From: Agelas oroides | Lineage: Eukaryota > Porifera > Demospongiae > Agelasida > Agelasidae | Reading direction: 5' to 3' | Length of the DNA stretch: 64,000 nucleotides | NCBI GenBank assembly: GCA_949130485.1 | Contig: OX422184.1 | Span: 20,414,824-20,478,823, forward strand | Shown: positions 11,213 through 23,400 of the stretch, piece after piece | Layout of the letters: every line of letters begins with the position of its first letter | How positions within the stretch are numbered: the stretch's first letter is position 1 | Program-made: the position numbers and the translations under genes | The notes under the pieces: generated by a model | Told to the model about the DNA's origin: nothing | The model's database searches: none | Seen by the model: only the letters and a program-made list of their open reading frames with translations

Positions 11213-12786
11213 GGGGGAAGGGGAAAGAGGGAGATGAGAGTGTGAGAGTGTGAGGCCGAGGCTCATTTGTAAACATGTTCCTGACCTTAACCTGGTCAAA
11301 GTCGGAAAGAAGGTGGAAAATCACAATGACTCAGGGAGGGACCTGGCAAGTGGCCTACCCCATGCTTTAGCCAAATGAGGTATCGAGTCATTCATCAATG
11401 CATATGCTGAGTTCAAGCACTTACAGCTGAGCTGCTAGGGATCCAGCTGAAGTGAATACCAAGCTGGCATGGTGAATAGATGGTCTGTGACAAGCAAAGG
11501 GGAAGGAAGGTTAGGGGGATATAACTATTGTATAACCAGTTATCTAGGCAACACTGCATACAGAAGAGATACATGTATGAACAAAACTCTTATGTGTTGC
11601 CTAGTTAATGGTTTATAATTGGGTAATAAATGCACCCATGTGTAACCAACTAGTTAAGCACTAGCTAGGCCCATGTGGTACGTACACTGGGGTACTCACT
11701 TGCATGTTTAAGTATAGCACCTCTATGTGTATTTACAGTATTTGGGCATGGTTAGAAATATATACTAGGCAAGTAAATTATGTACGTAGAAACTGCTTCA
11801 TGCTTGAGTATATACCAGCAACCAAACCAAAGGGCCAGGAGTTTCCACACTTATCCTGATTGTGGAAACCCGATAACTCATAGATTTCCATTCCACCACA
11901 TGAGACAAAATTTAGGGGCAATTTGTTACTATTAACTTGAAGTGCAAAACATTTGCCTAAATGTTTACAAGTTAATTACCTATGTATGACTCTTACTGTC
12001 TTTGGGATAAGAATGATATGCCTATAATTGAGCATTTTGTTTTCTTACTATAGACGTAGGCATATACTAGTAAATTATTGGGTATTTTATTACTAAGAAG
12101 TATATGTACTTGCAACACGATGCCTTTAAACATGTGTATGTATCATAAGGCTATAGAGTTTCCCTAATTAGGAGAAATATGGGAATTCAGTATAGCCCTA
12201 TATATGGTGTACTTATTTAAGTTGCTAGTATGTTAAGCATGTAGTAGTTCTACAACGTATGATTTTCTGGCCTATCCAGTTGTCTACTTGCCTAATATGT
12301 ATTCCTGAATGTCATACTGACTTTGCATAACAGCTAAACCTTCCATTTTTTTCAGGGAGATGTGGTTTATTGATTGTTCGTACATATAACTACAAAACAC
12401 TCAGTGTTATATTTAAACATGATGGTGAACACCCCATTTTTGATAGTGGCATATGCCATACAGCATGCACCGAAAGGTATAACTTAGAAGCCAGCTGACA
12501 CAGCAGAACCATGTATAGTACAAACCAGATAACTTCAAGCTAGCACTTGCATGGTGCTAATGCTTGCAGGATAACACAAGGATATTAGAGGCGGCAACTT
12601 CATTTACTATAATTATATCTGACGCTTCACAAACATGACCAAATAATCTTGTTGGCAATCATATTGTATAAACCAACCTATTCGGTTGAAATAGCATGTT
12701 CACATTTATCATTGTGCATGGTCCAGGATAATTACTGTGCCCATAAATAAAAGCCTTACCTTTTCTGCAGGCACTCCTCCCAACAC

Positions 12787-15700
12787 ATGATGGTTCACTC
12801 AGGAGCATTCGCTGTTGTCTTGGCTCTACTTCTTAACACCTTCTCATACTGCTCTGCTGAAAATGTGTACTGTGTCACACCAACCCAACCCCTCACATCA
12901 TGCTCATCCTGTCCGCATGATTCAGCCAACTGCACCATTCTTTCCAAGTACGTACAAGAAGTTGAACTGTACTTTACCTCCAACACTACTATGGTGTTCT
13001 TGCCAGGAGACCATGTTCTTGATGCAGATATCACAGTTACTAATGTTGCCAGGTTTATCATGCATGGAAAGTCTTCCTCAGACAGTGTAGCAACAATTGT
13101 TTGCAATGAGTCACTTGGTCTCAGCTTCACAAGAATGGTGGAGTTCAAAATATTTTCTTTAGCTTTTACATCTTGCAGCAGGAAATATGATCTTTTCCCA
13201 GCTATTACCTATGCTCTTCTCTTGCAATCTACACAATTGGCTGAACTAGTTCATTGTTCCTTCCATGACAACCCTGGTAGTGCACTTGTAGTGATCAACA
13301 CCAACATCACTGTGACAGGAAACAATGCATTCACACATAACCGCTGTGAGTCGACCTCCTGTATCCAAGGAGGGGGTATTGTAGCTCTCAATAGTAACCT
13401 AATATTCACTGGGAACACGACCTTTCATGAAAATTTTGCAGTGTGCTGTGGTGGTGCAATCTATGCATCATACAAAACTTCACTTAATTTCAATGGAGCC
13501 ACCAATTTTATCACCAACTCAGCCCATGGTCTTGGTGGTGCAATCTACACCTCGACCAATACTGTATTGAACTTCAACGGAACCAGCAACTTTATCCGCA
13601 ACTCTGCAGAAAATGGCGGTGGTGCAATCTGTACATCTGACAATACCGTACTCAAGTTCAGTGGAGCTAGCAACTTCATCAGCAATAAAGCATATGATGG
13701 TGGTGCAATCTGTGCATCAACCACTTCACTTCACTTCACTGGAACCACCAACTTCAGCAACAACGTAGTATACGATGGTGGTGGAGCTATCTTCGTAAAT
13801 ATGAACACTAACCTGACATTCAATGGAACCATTCGTTTTAATAACAATGGCGACAGTGAAAACATTAATAAAGTTTGTAATGGAGGTGGACTGTTTATGG
13901 GGCTGGGTTGCACTTTCCATATTTTGCCTAACACAACTGTGTATTGGGAGAACAACCAGGCAAGGTTAGGAGGAGCCATCTTTGTCCTTGACTCTAGCCC
14001 CTTAAGTTATTGCGGGTTTAAAAAGGATATACCAATAGAAAATTGCTTCTTTCAAATTCCTGACAAGAATCTGTCCAATATAGATGTCCAACTCATTTTT
14101 ACTAACAACTCTGCTGATGTTGCAGGAAGTGTGTTATATGGTGGTGCAATAGATAACTGCAAACTTACTGGTCTGAACTCATACAGCTCTAGTGAGTTAT
14201 TTGACATGATATTCTACATTGAAGATATCAATGCAACTTCAAGTATTTCTTCGGAGGCACTTTACATATGCCCATGTGAAAACAACTATCTAAACTGTAG
14301 TAAAAATCGATACTCATTTCGACACGTGTATCCTGGTGAAAAATTCCAAGTTTCTGTGATTGCAGTTGGACAAAGAAATGGAACAGTTCCTAAAGCAGTG
14401 AGAAGTATTGCTAGTGCAGGTAACCTTGCAGATAATCAGTACCTCCAACAAGCGAGCAACACCTGCACCACACTCAATTACACTGTGTCTTCATTATCTC
14501 ATGAAATGTCCATATCCTTGTACGCAGAAGATAGCCCATGTTTTAGATTTGGTTATAAACTGACTATTCCACTGGTGATAAACCAACCCTGCCCACCTGG
14601 ATTTAACCTTTCTGTATCTGAAAAGTTGTGTGGCTGTGAGCCACGACTCAAAAAGTATACAAAAAACTGCAATATAACAAATGGATTAGCACAAATAACA
14701 CGTGATTCAAGCCAACATTTTTGGGTTGGATATGATAATCGATCTCATGAACTCATTCTCCACCCACACTGCCCCTTTGACTACTGTGTTAATGGTACAG
14801 TGGTCTTTCCTCTAAACAATACAGACATCCAGTGTAGGTATAATAGATCAGGCCTATTGTGTGGAGCTTGCAAGAAAGGTTACAGTCTGGTGCTGGGATC
14901 TCATCACTGCAGGAAGTGCACCAACTTGTATCTTGCCTTGCTTGTCCCTTTTGCTCTGATGGGAATAGCATTGGTCCTATTGCTTTTTGTCTGCAAACTA
15001 ACAGTGGCAACAGGAGTACTCAGTGGCTTAGTGTTCTATTCCAATATTGTTGGTGCCAATTGTACCATCTTTCTACCAGTGGAATCTATTAATCCTTTTT
15101 CAGTTTTCATTGCATGGCTCAACCTAGATTTTGGCATTGAAACATGTTTTTACGATGGATTGGATGCCTACACCAAAACATGGTTGCAGTTTGCATTTCC
15201 CCTATACATTTGGGTAATAGTAGGATTCATGATCCTTGTTAGCCACTACTCACACAGATTTGCAAACCTGTTGGGCAACAACCCAGTTTCTGTGTTAGCA
15301 ACGCTCATCCTCCTTTCATATACAAAGATCATCCGCTCATTGATTATTTCAGTATATACCACCTACCTTGAATATCCAACATACAACTGTACGGTGTGGC
15401 TGTATGATGCCAATGTTAACTTTCTAGATGGCAAACACATTCCACTCTTCCTAGTAGCAGTGCTTGTCTTCCTCTTTCTCTTTCTTCCTTACACTCTCTT
15501 GCTTTTCTTTGGTCAGTGGCTGCAGGCCATGTCACACTGGAGGCTCTTCTCATGGGTCAACAGTGCCAAGCTGAAACCATTCATGGATTCCTACCATGCT
15601 CCTTACAAAGCAAAACATCACTACTGGCCTGGACTCTTGCTTTTGCTTCGCTTTGTTCTTCTGCTAGTGTTTGCCTTTGAATTCAATCCTCAGCAAGATA

Positions 15701-16197
15701 GGACAAGTATTAATCTGTTAACAATTCTAGTTGCAACTGGAATCCTTGTAGTATGGGGCTGGCTCAATGGTGGAGTTTATAGGAACTGGTGTCTTGATGC
15801 CCTAGAAGGTTCATTTGCTCTGAACTTGATCATTCTAGTTGGGGCTACCTTTTATGTCAAACTCTCAGGAGGAAATCAGCTTGCAGTTGGGTACACCTCG
15901 GTCTCCATCGCGTTTGCAACATTTATTGGGATCCTTGCTTTTCAGCTGGCAAATGTGACTGGCATTGGCCAGTACCTGAAAAGGAGGTGTGCAGCAGTAG
16001 CAACCAGAAATGTACATCAAGCTGAAGCAGAAGTGGAGCCTCAAGATATCGACTCCCTGCCAGACCGACTATTAAACCCAGGGCAGTATGAGCCGCCACT
16101 ATACACTCCACCACAATATGCCACTGCCGAGCCAACAGAAAAAGGATTGCTACAGAAAGAGCTTACCCCTGTGTATACTTATGGTTCTACAGACTAG
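12787..16197 (+). CDS. Beta-helix ectodomain, multi-pass membrane protein (intronless)
   Basis: A single exon of 1136 codons. Residues 1-24 form a signal peptide. Residues 30-110 are a Cys-containing N-terminal module (PTQPLTSCSSCPHD...VFLPGDHVLDADI). From about 180 to 400 a right-handed beta-helix type repeat recurs every 25-30 residues (LNFNGTSNFIRNSA, GGGAIYTS), with many N-glycosylation sites. A Cys-rich stretch (LLCGACKKGYSLVLGSHHCRKC, about 690-711) leads into eight or nine hydrophobic segments starting near 714, 742, 799, 834, 884, 946, 975, 1008 and 1035. The tail from about 1060 is cytoplasmic if the segment count is right; it ends with two PPxY motifs, PPLY 1103-1106 and PPQY 1108-1111, which bind WW domains such as those of Nedd4-type ubiquitin ligases. 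ATG-ATG at 12787 follows a likely 5' UTR acceptor (TTTTCTGCAG, 12761-12770). The family is known to me only as uncharacterised invertebrate beta-helix membrane proteins; ligand and function are unknown. Confidence 0.9.
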   Translation: MMVHSGAFAVVLALLLNTFSYCSAENVYCVTPTQPLTSCSSCPHDSANCTILSKYVQEVELYFTSNTTMVFLPGDHVLDADITVTNVARFIMHGKSSSDSVATIVCNESLGLSFTRMVEFKIFSLAFTSCSRKYDLFPAITYALLLQSTQLAELVHCSFHDNPGSALVVINTNITVTGNNAFTHNRCESTSCIQGGGIVALNSNLIFTGNTTFHENFAVCCGGAIYASYKTSLNFNGATNFITNSAHGLGGAIYTSTNTVLNFNGTSNFIRNSAENGGGAICTSDNTVLKFSGASNFISNKAYDGGAICASTTSLHFTGTTNFSNNVVYDGGGAIFVNMNTNLTFNGTIRFNNNGDSENINKVCNGGGLFMGLGCTFHILPNTTVYWENNQARLGGAIFVLDSSPLSYCGFKKDIPIENCFFQIPDKNLSNIDVQLIFTNNSADVAGSVLYGGAIDNCKLTGLNSYSSSELFDMIFYIEDINATSSISSEALYICPCENNYLNCSKNRYSFRHVYPGEKFQVSVIAVGQRNGTVPKAVRSIASAGNLADNQYLQQASNTCTTLNYTVSSLSHEMSISLYAEDSPCFRFGYKLTIPLVINQPCPPGFNLSVSEKLCGCEPRLKKYTKNCNITNGLAQITRDSSQHFWVGYDNRSHELILHPHCPFDYCVNGTVVFPLNNTDIQCRYNRSGLLCGACKKGYSLVLGSHHCRKCTNLYLALLVPFALMGIALVLLLFVCKLTVATGVLSGLVFYSNIVGANCTIFLPVESINPFSVFIAWLNLDFGIETCFYDGLDAYTKTWLQFAFPLYIWVIVGFMILVSHYSHRFANLLGNNPVSVLATLILLSYTKIIRSLIISVYTTYLEYPTYNCTVWLYDANVNFLDGKHIPLFLVAVLVFLFLFLPYTLLLFFGQWLQAMSHWRLFSWVNSAKLKPFMDSYHAPYKAKHHYWPGLLLLLRFVLLLVFAFEFNPQQDRTSINLLTILVATGILVVWGWLNGGVYRNWCLDALEGSFALNLIILVGATFYVKLSGGNQLAVGYTSVSIAFATFIGILAFQLANVTGIGQYLKRRCAAVATRNVHQAEAEVEPQDIDSLPDRLLNPGQYEPPLYTPPQYATAEPTEKGLLQKELTPVYTYGSTD

Positions 16198-16703
16198 TTT
16201 TGTAGCTTCTTTGTGCTATAAGAACAGTTTCATACAGCATACAATATTAATGTACTGTCACTGCAGTACATCAGTCTGTCTTATGTACGTACAATCTTTG
16301 TTTGCCATTGATTATGCTTTAGCATGTATAGATATATAATTATGCCTTAGCATGTCTTGACCAACTAATTTCTTTCAGTGAACATGGGAGCAAGCCAAGA
16401 ATGGATGAGACCAAGCTGCAATACTTAATTCACTTGCTGATTGTGTACAGACCAACTGCACTTTCATCACACAATTATGTACATAATTATGCAGAAGCTG
16501 CCAATTAATTTATACATCCTGCAATGACAGAACAGACTACCATAGCTACCTGAACTGTATAATTGAAATCTGATGCACAAGTTCAAAAACTCAATCAACC
16601 TTCTATAGAACTACTAAAACTACAATAGCACAAATTAATGCAGCCGAGCAAATGCAGGATAGGTAATAACATGTAGGGAAAATAATAGCATAAGCAAAAC
16701 TTG
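16198..16703. other. Intergenic space between two convergent genes
   Basis: About 500 bases hold the 3' UTR of the beta-helix gene and the region past the end of the FN3 gene. I see no canonical AATAAA for the plus-strand gene; only variants such as AATATT near 16242. Confidence 0.5.
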
Positions 16704-16709
16704 TTTATT
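16704..16709 (-). terminator. Polyadenylation signal of the giant FN3 gene
   Basis: TTTATT on the plus strand, AATAAA on the minus, about 125 bases beyond the proposed stop codon at 16835. This spacing is normal for a compact 3' UTR. Confidence 0.55.
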
Positions 16710-16834
16710 CTGGGATGAGAGGGCACACTACACTATAGCCCTCAGTATCTGCTACACAACAATACCAACATAATATAACAAACCATGACATTGTATAAGT
16801 ACACAATTAAATTAGTATTTGATGTTCTGTCAAG

Positions 16835-17403
16835 TCAGAGGTAACTTGTTTCACTTGTTTCACTTTCTTTGGCATCAAATTCTTCACTTTCCAAGAATGA
16901 GGTTTCTACAAAGAGCAGAAATTGTGGATAGGATAATTTATAAGGGTATAGTTTTTGTAAAACTTTGTTATGCTTCAAAAGTGTGCGGCATTAAACTGAG
17001 TGAATAAAATTGCTGCTTGGTTGAGTGAAATTTCAATGAGTCTACATCATGAAAGTGAGGCTGTGTGGCACAACCTTTTTATACTTCAAACAGTTGATCA
17101 CAAGATGTAGCACTTGCGGAAATGTACTCACACAGTACACAACTGTTTGACACTTCAGACATACATTTATAGACTCTGTAATACTTACCTGGAGAACTGG
17201 CAGATGACAATTCATCAAATACACCCTGTATGAGTTGTAAATGCTTATTAATGTACTGAAGTATTCGTCATCAATAATTATTGACACATACACACAGTTG
17301 TCAGTAACTGCAAACCTTTTCATTCTCAAGTGCAGCCTTATTTGAAAAGACATTTTCTGTTAGAGTACCTCTGAGTTCAAGAGTATTGGAGTAGTTCTCC
17401 CTT
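16835..17403 (-). CDS. Cytoplasmic tail exons (three) and stop
   Basis: The best phase-consistent reading is exon 17316-17403 (RENYSNTLELRG...NKAALENEK; acceptor TTTTATAG, weak donor GTTTGC), exon 17189-17225 (GVFDELSSASSP; acceptor ATACAG, donor GTAAGT) and exon 16835-16905 (TSFLESEEFDAKESETSETS, then YL and TGA; acceptor CTTTGTAG). The phases fit: 2 to 0, 0 to 1, 1 to stop. The tail is short and acidic/Ser-rich with Tyr residues and no kinase or phosphatase domain. The weak first donor makes the middle part uncertain. Confidence 0.55.
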
Positions 17404-20400
17404 CTATAAAAGATAAAGCTTGCAGTAAACTTTCAAGTAACCCACATAAACCTAACCCATTGCAAATCAACTCACACAGTGTACTCCTTGAACTTGTGTT
17501 GTCTTCGATGGTAAACCAGAGCTACCACAGTGAGGACTACTATTATAATAACTGCTACTACTAATATGACAACGGCAACAGCTGCTGTAGTTGAAGGGCT
17601 TCCAAATCCTCCTGAAAAGAATCAGTTGAAGATGAATAAAATGGATGGAGTACACAATTATTTGTATCTAGCCTCATTCAAAGCCTATTCTGTTTGTTTG
17701 CTCATCAGTTTACATTGTTCTTTGCCACCTCCATGCATTGTGTGTTGCAAACTGAAGACTAACAAATGTGATAGGTTGAAGAATCAGACTATTAGAAACA
17801 TATTTTTACCAGTTTGTCCTTCAGCAGAAAGAGTTATATTCAATGGTGTGGAATTCTCTCCATATCCTACTGATGTTCTGGTACGGACCTGTGAACATGC
17901 AGAAATTTGCATGAAGCATTCAACAAGGTTTGTCCGATGTCTACTACTACTGTATTGTCCCGTGGGTGCTTGCCCTGGACAATACGGTAACAGAAATTCC
18001 ACAAATATTTGCATTCTCCTTTCCTTGTACATCTCAATAAAATAGGTACAGTGGTGCATATACCACGAACTTGAAAATCTAGGGCTGCATTGAACCAACA
18101 GCAACTGAGGAACATGGAAGATTAGTGGGAGGGACTGGGAGCAGCAGAAGCTTTTACTAAGCTAAGTAGTGTTAGTAAAGGGTTCTTTGCTGAAAGCGGA
18201 AAGTATGTGGTACTGACATTTTCATGACCTAGCTAGACACTACTTCATACCTTGAAGATGTAGGTTAATCCTGGACTAAGGTTGGTCAGTACAATTGAAT
18301 ACTCCAATGTTTGCTCATGATGAGGACCATCAACAATCTGAATCATTCCATCCTGAACCTACACAGATTAGAAAAGTGGTAACCAACCAAAGAGCTATGA
18401 TATAGTGTACATGTGGTAACCAACGTGATGTTCAAATGTACACTATATCATAGCTCTGTCACTTATTAGAATCAGCATCTACTGGTAATATGGTAATATG
18501 TACACATCACAATGTGAATGTTCAGTGTGGACTAGATGGGTGTAAACAGCAGTGAAAAGATGAGCAGGCATTCAATTTGTAATCACAACACTCATTCTGC
18601 CTTTTCAGCGCAAGAAATACACCTGGTGAACTTGAACAGTTGTTCTGTATCCATAATAAGTCACTTGATACCCGGTGATGATACCATTAGGACTCTCAGG
18701 TGGATCCCAGTGAAGTCTAACCGCAGCGGCATTCAGCTGTTCACCAGTTACGTCTTGGGGAGCACTAGGTACTGGAAACACACAACAGTATAATTATTGT
18801 GGTTGCAATACATGACAATAAAAGTGATCATATTAGTCATATAGTTGACAGTAGCATGCAGTACATGTTTCCACAGAAAACACCATGTCAGTGCATTAGG
18901 TTCAACTTGTCAAGGAATCATTGAACACAGTTCACATTGCTACCACAGCAATTTATTGCTGAAGCATTTGTCAGTTTAGAAAGAAGACAGCTAGCTAACA
19001 TTAGCTACTACGCTTGGGGTACAGTCTTGTCATGTGGAGGTTTGCAAATAATATTATATGTAAACTCTATCACGTGGCCTGGGTACGAGGCTAATGTAAA
19101 CTCTGACTACCTATTGGGTGCATGCTTTTATCCTGGTCCACAGCATCATTTATTAAGTGCATGTGCATTAGAGTACACATGACGGCAAGAACCCCACTCC
19201 ATCCACACCATTGTGTATTCAAGGTGATGTGCAAGGGCTCCACACATAGGAGAAATTCTAGTCTCATAAGCAGTGCAGGATGTGGCTTGTGAGCTTTGTA
19301 TTAGCCAGAAGTGGGGAAACCTACGAAGCTCTTCTTTTTTGACCTCAGGATGACCATCGACTGTGTCACAATCTACTCCACAGTACTCCATGGTGCTGTA
19401 ATAACTGTTGGCTGTAGTTTTAATTCGATCCGTTATTTAGTGCATATCCTCTATTAGGCGCATGTTTGCTTACCACTGACACTCATATGCTTATCAACCA
19501 GAGCCTACGGTAGTTACCAATATAATGCTGTACACATAAACAAATTGTGATCATGCTTATATATATTTTGATTTCTAAATCACTCAGATGTGGTCTTATC
19601 TGGTAGAAAGTGCTTACAGTCTTCATTTGTTCGCACCAACACAGTAGGGGAAGGTGGACCACTTCCATGTGATGAAACAGCAGTAATCTGTATTCCATAC
19701 TGGCTGTACTTTTCCAGATCTGTTCATAAAAGAAGTTAAATTAATAATCAATAACTTATGACACTACATCAGTACATTACCTTCAATTTCACGAGATAAT
19801 ATGCTTGCTGACACATCATGTACTTGTGTCTCTCCAGAGTCACTGATGACTAGTAATCTGTATTGTGTAATGACACCATTGCGCTGAGAAGGAGCTGGAG
19901 GTTCCCAAGTAATCAACAATGAAGTTGAGGAAAGTGCTTCCACAGTGATATTAGTTGGAGCTCCAGAGGGAACTGTAATCAGGGACATACACACATTAGA
20001 GAACATGCATCAAAAATACAAGCAACTATGCATTTTGCTCGATTCAAAGTTATCTGGCCTTAATGACTATCTAAATTTAATGATAACCTATACATGTCCA
20101 TGCAGAATGTGCACTTGGTGTTTTTGCAGTGCCTATAATATTTCTACACAAACGTTATCTCCTACACAATGTGCTGTAGACAGGAATTATACTGGCTAGG
20201 GATAAAATAAAACTAAAGATCCTTTCATACCATCTCCAAAAGTTCTGATTGTGATAGAGCCAGTAAATGGACCATTTCCAACCTGTGTTGCTGCAACCAT
20301 GGAACACTTGTATTCATAGTATGGGTGCAGTTCATCAACAGTTAGTTCAGAAATATTTGCTTCTTGTTTATATGTCAGTGTTGTGTTGGAAAGCAGTTCA

Positions 20401-23400
20401 ACAAGTACAATGGTGTAAGTTACGATGAATCCATTTTGTTTCCCAACAGAAGGTGGCCTCCATGACACTAAAACTGCTCTGGAACCAATGACTTGCACAG
20501 TAAAATTTTGAGGAGGACCTGTGGGAACTGTTGAACAGAAACACATCACTAGGGAAACACTACTACTTTACTATAATAAACCTGAGAATGGAGCTTTTTC
20601 AACACCCTTACCATCTTCAGGGGTCTGTATGCTGAGCACTAGTCCGTAAGGTCCTGGGCCAATGGTCACCGCAGCCACAGTCAGAGTGTATGTGTAGAAT
20701 GGGTGTAAACCTGATATGTTTCGTGCAGTGGTTTGTGATGTCAGTTGCAAAAGTGTTCCAGTCTCAACCACACTAATATCGATGAGATAACTTCGGATCA
20801 CTCCATTCTGATCAGTTAACAGAGGAGGCTGCCACTGGAGATAGATGGTTGTTGAATTAACTGCACTGCCTTGGAGGTGCATTGGTGCACTGCTTGGAAC
20901 TGTAGCGGGGAATGTTCACGGTTGGCAAAAGACAAGGTAACTATAACTCTTTTGTTAGAAATATAAAGGTATCATATGGGTATTTAATATTGCTTGTGCA
21001 TAAAGTGAAATATGAGAATTACAACTATCCATACCATCTTCAGGCATCTGTACAGTGAGCACTAGTCCGTAAGGTCCTGGGCCAATGGTTACAGCAGCCA
21101 CAGTCAGAGCGTATGTGTAGAATGGGTGCAAATTCGATATGCTCAATGCAGTGGTTTCTGACGTTTGTTGAAAACTTGATCCAGGCTCAGCCACGCTAAT
21201 GTTTATGTTGTAACTGCGGATAACTCCATTCTGATCAGCTGATGGAGGAGGTTCCCACTGGAGTTGGATGTTTGTTGAATTAACTGCACTGCCTTGGAGG
21301 TGTACTGGTGCACTGCTTGGAACTGCAGTGGGACAGTGTGAAACAAAATCACAGTCAAATTTATGCACAAAAAGGAAGCTAGTAGTTAAATTACAATCTG
21401 TACCATCTTCAGGCATCTGTACAGTGAGCACTAGTCCGTAAGGTCCTGGGCCAATGGTTACAGCAGCAACAGTCAGAGTGTATGTGTAGAATGGATGTAA
21501 ACCTGATATGTTTCGTGCATTGGTTTGTGATGTTAGTTGCAAAAGTGTTCCTGTCTCAACCACACTAATATTGATGAGATAACTCCGGATCACTCCATTC
21601 TGATCAGTTAAAAGAGGAGGCTGCCACTGGAGATAGATGGTTGTTGAATTAACTGCACTGCCTTGGAGGTGCACTGGTGCACTGCTTGGAACTGCAGGGG
21701 GGATGTTCATGGTTGGCGAAAGACAATTATAACTCTTTTGTTAGAAATATAAAGGTATCATATGGGTATGTAATAATCACTGGTGCATAAAGTAAAATGA
21801 GAGTTACTACTATCCATACCATCTTCAGGCATCTGCACAGTGAGCATTACTCCGTAAGGTCCCGGGCCAATGGTTACAGCAGCAACAGTCAGAGTGTATG
21901 TGTAGAATGGATGTAAACTTGATATGTAAAGTGCAGTGGTTTCTGATGTTAGTTGAAAAACTGATCTAGTCTCAGCCACACTAATGTTTACGATGTAACT
22001 GCGGATTACTCCATTCTGATCAGATAATGGAGGTGGTTCCCACTGCAGTTGGATGGTTGTTGAGTTAACTGCACTACCTTGGAGGCGAACGGGTGCCCTG
22101 CTTGGAACTGCAGTGGGACAGTGTGAAACGCAAAGTTGTCATTAAATAGATTTAAGTGTTCAATATACATTAGTACTCCAGTGAAGAATGGGATGTTTTT
22201 CACTGTGAATAGCTACCAAAACACAGCCTAGAATACAGTAATCCTTATCCTCAAGCTCTTTATTCTTCACACTATTAACTTCACTCATGCATGCATGCAT
22301 AGCTCATACAGTAATATGATATGTCATTCATTTGCCTTACCATCTTCAGCAGTTCTGATTATGACTAAATCAGAGGATGGACTAGCTCCAACTCGTGTTG
22401 CAGCAACAATTGAACACCTGTACTCATAATAAGGGTGTAACTCTTCAACAATTAGTTCAGTATGGTTTCCTTCCGTCTGGTAGATCAGTGTTGTGTTTGT
22501 AGGCAACTCAACAAGCACAATTGTGTAGCTTATAATGACTCCATTCCGCTCCTCAAAGGGAGGTTGTTTCCAAGACACCAGAACTGCTCTGGAACCAACA
22601 ACTTGCAAAGTAACATTTTCAGGAGGAGCCGTGGGAGCTGTTGTGAACAGTTACAAATAAAAGACATACACTTAATTGTAGGAGACACAAATATGTGCAA
22701 AGTTTGCAGCAACTAAGGGACTAACCATCCTCAGGCATCTGTATAGTGTATGCTTCACTGTAGGGACCAGGGCCAATGGTCACAGCACTGATAATGAAGC
22801 TGTACGTATAGTGTGGATGAAGGTCTTCAATTATGAGTGTAGTGTTGGTTGATCGATGCTGAAACTTGCCACCAATCTCAGCTACTGAGATATTGATGAA
22901 GTATTCTCGAATAACTCCATTCTGTTCTTCTGCTAGAGGGGATTCCCATGCAAGAAGCAGAGATCTGGAATTGATTGGCCGTGCCTCAATGCTTCCTGGA
23001 GTGCCACTAGGTACTGTAGAAAGAGAATGTAGTACAATGTAAATTGTTACGTATCTCTTCCAGAGTTATACTATGGTCTTTCCTGTAATTTTTATTCCAA
23101 ACCTAGGCAGAGGTAAACAGTATAGGTACATGTCAATGACTCTGTTGTACTTGTGATTATCACTGTTGTACATTACAGCCAGAGTAGTACTTACCATCTT
23201 CAAGTGTTTGTAAGGCATACTCATATGTAAAGGGTCCCTGGGAGATGGTTACTGCTGCTACAGCAAAATGATAGGTATAGAACGGGTGCAAGTTTCCAAT
23301 GCTAAGCTCAGTATTGGTTGAGTTCACACTGAAGCTCCACCCAGTCACTTCTTCCCTAACATTCACAATGTAAGAACGAATGACACCATTTTGTTGAGAT

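Larger units (their letters stand above)
8891..12770. other. Gene-free stretch with repeats
   Basis: I see no exon with both coding character and splice sites. The stretch contains a remnant at 9060-9098 matching the 3433-3816 element, a hairpin element at 9251-9460, 20-base tandem repeats at 10147-10246, degenerate GCTAGC-containing repeats at 10610-10780, and a C-run/CCA tract at 11179-11212. The last bases (12761-12770, TTTTCTGCAG) look like the acceptor of a 5' UTR intron of the next gene. Confidence 0.5.

Noticed and set aside
11031..11324. Poly-Pro and poly-Gly frames
   Set aside because: Produced by the C-run and CCA triplets.
13726..13979. Minus-strand frames inside the beta-helix gene
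   Set aside because: They mirror the repeat-rich coding strand and have no splice sites or domain.
17530..18045. 171-codon plus-strand open frame
   Set aside because: It is antisense to the transmembrane and FN3 exons of the minus-strand gene and has low-complexity Thr-rich start; a shadow frame.
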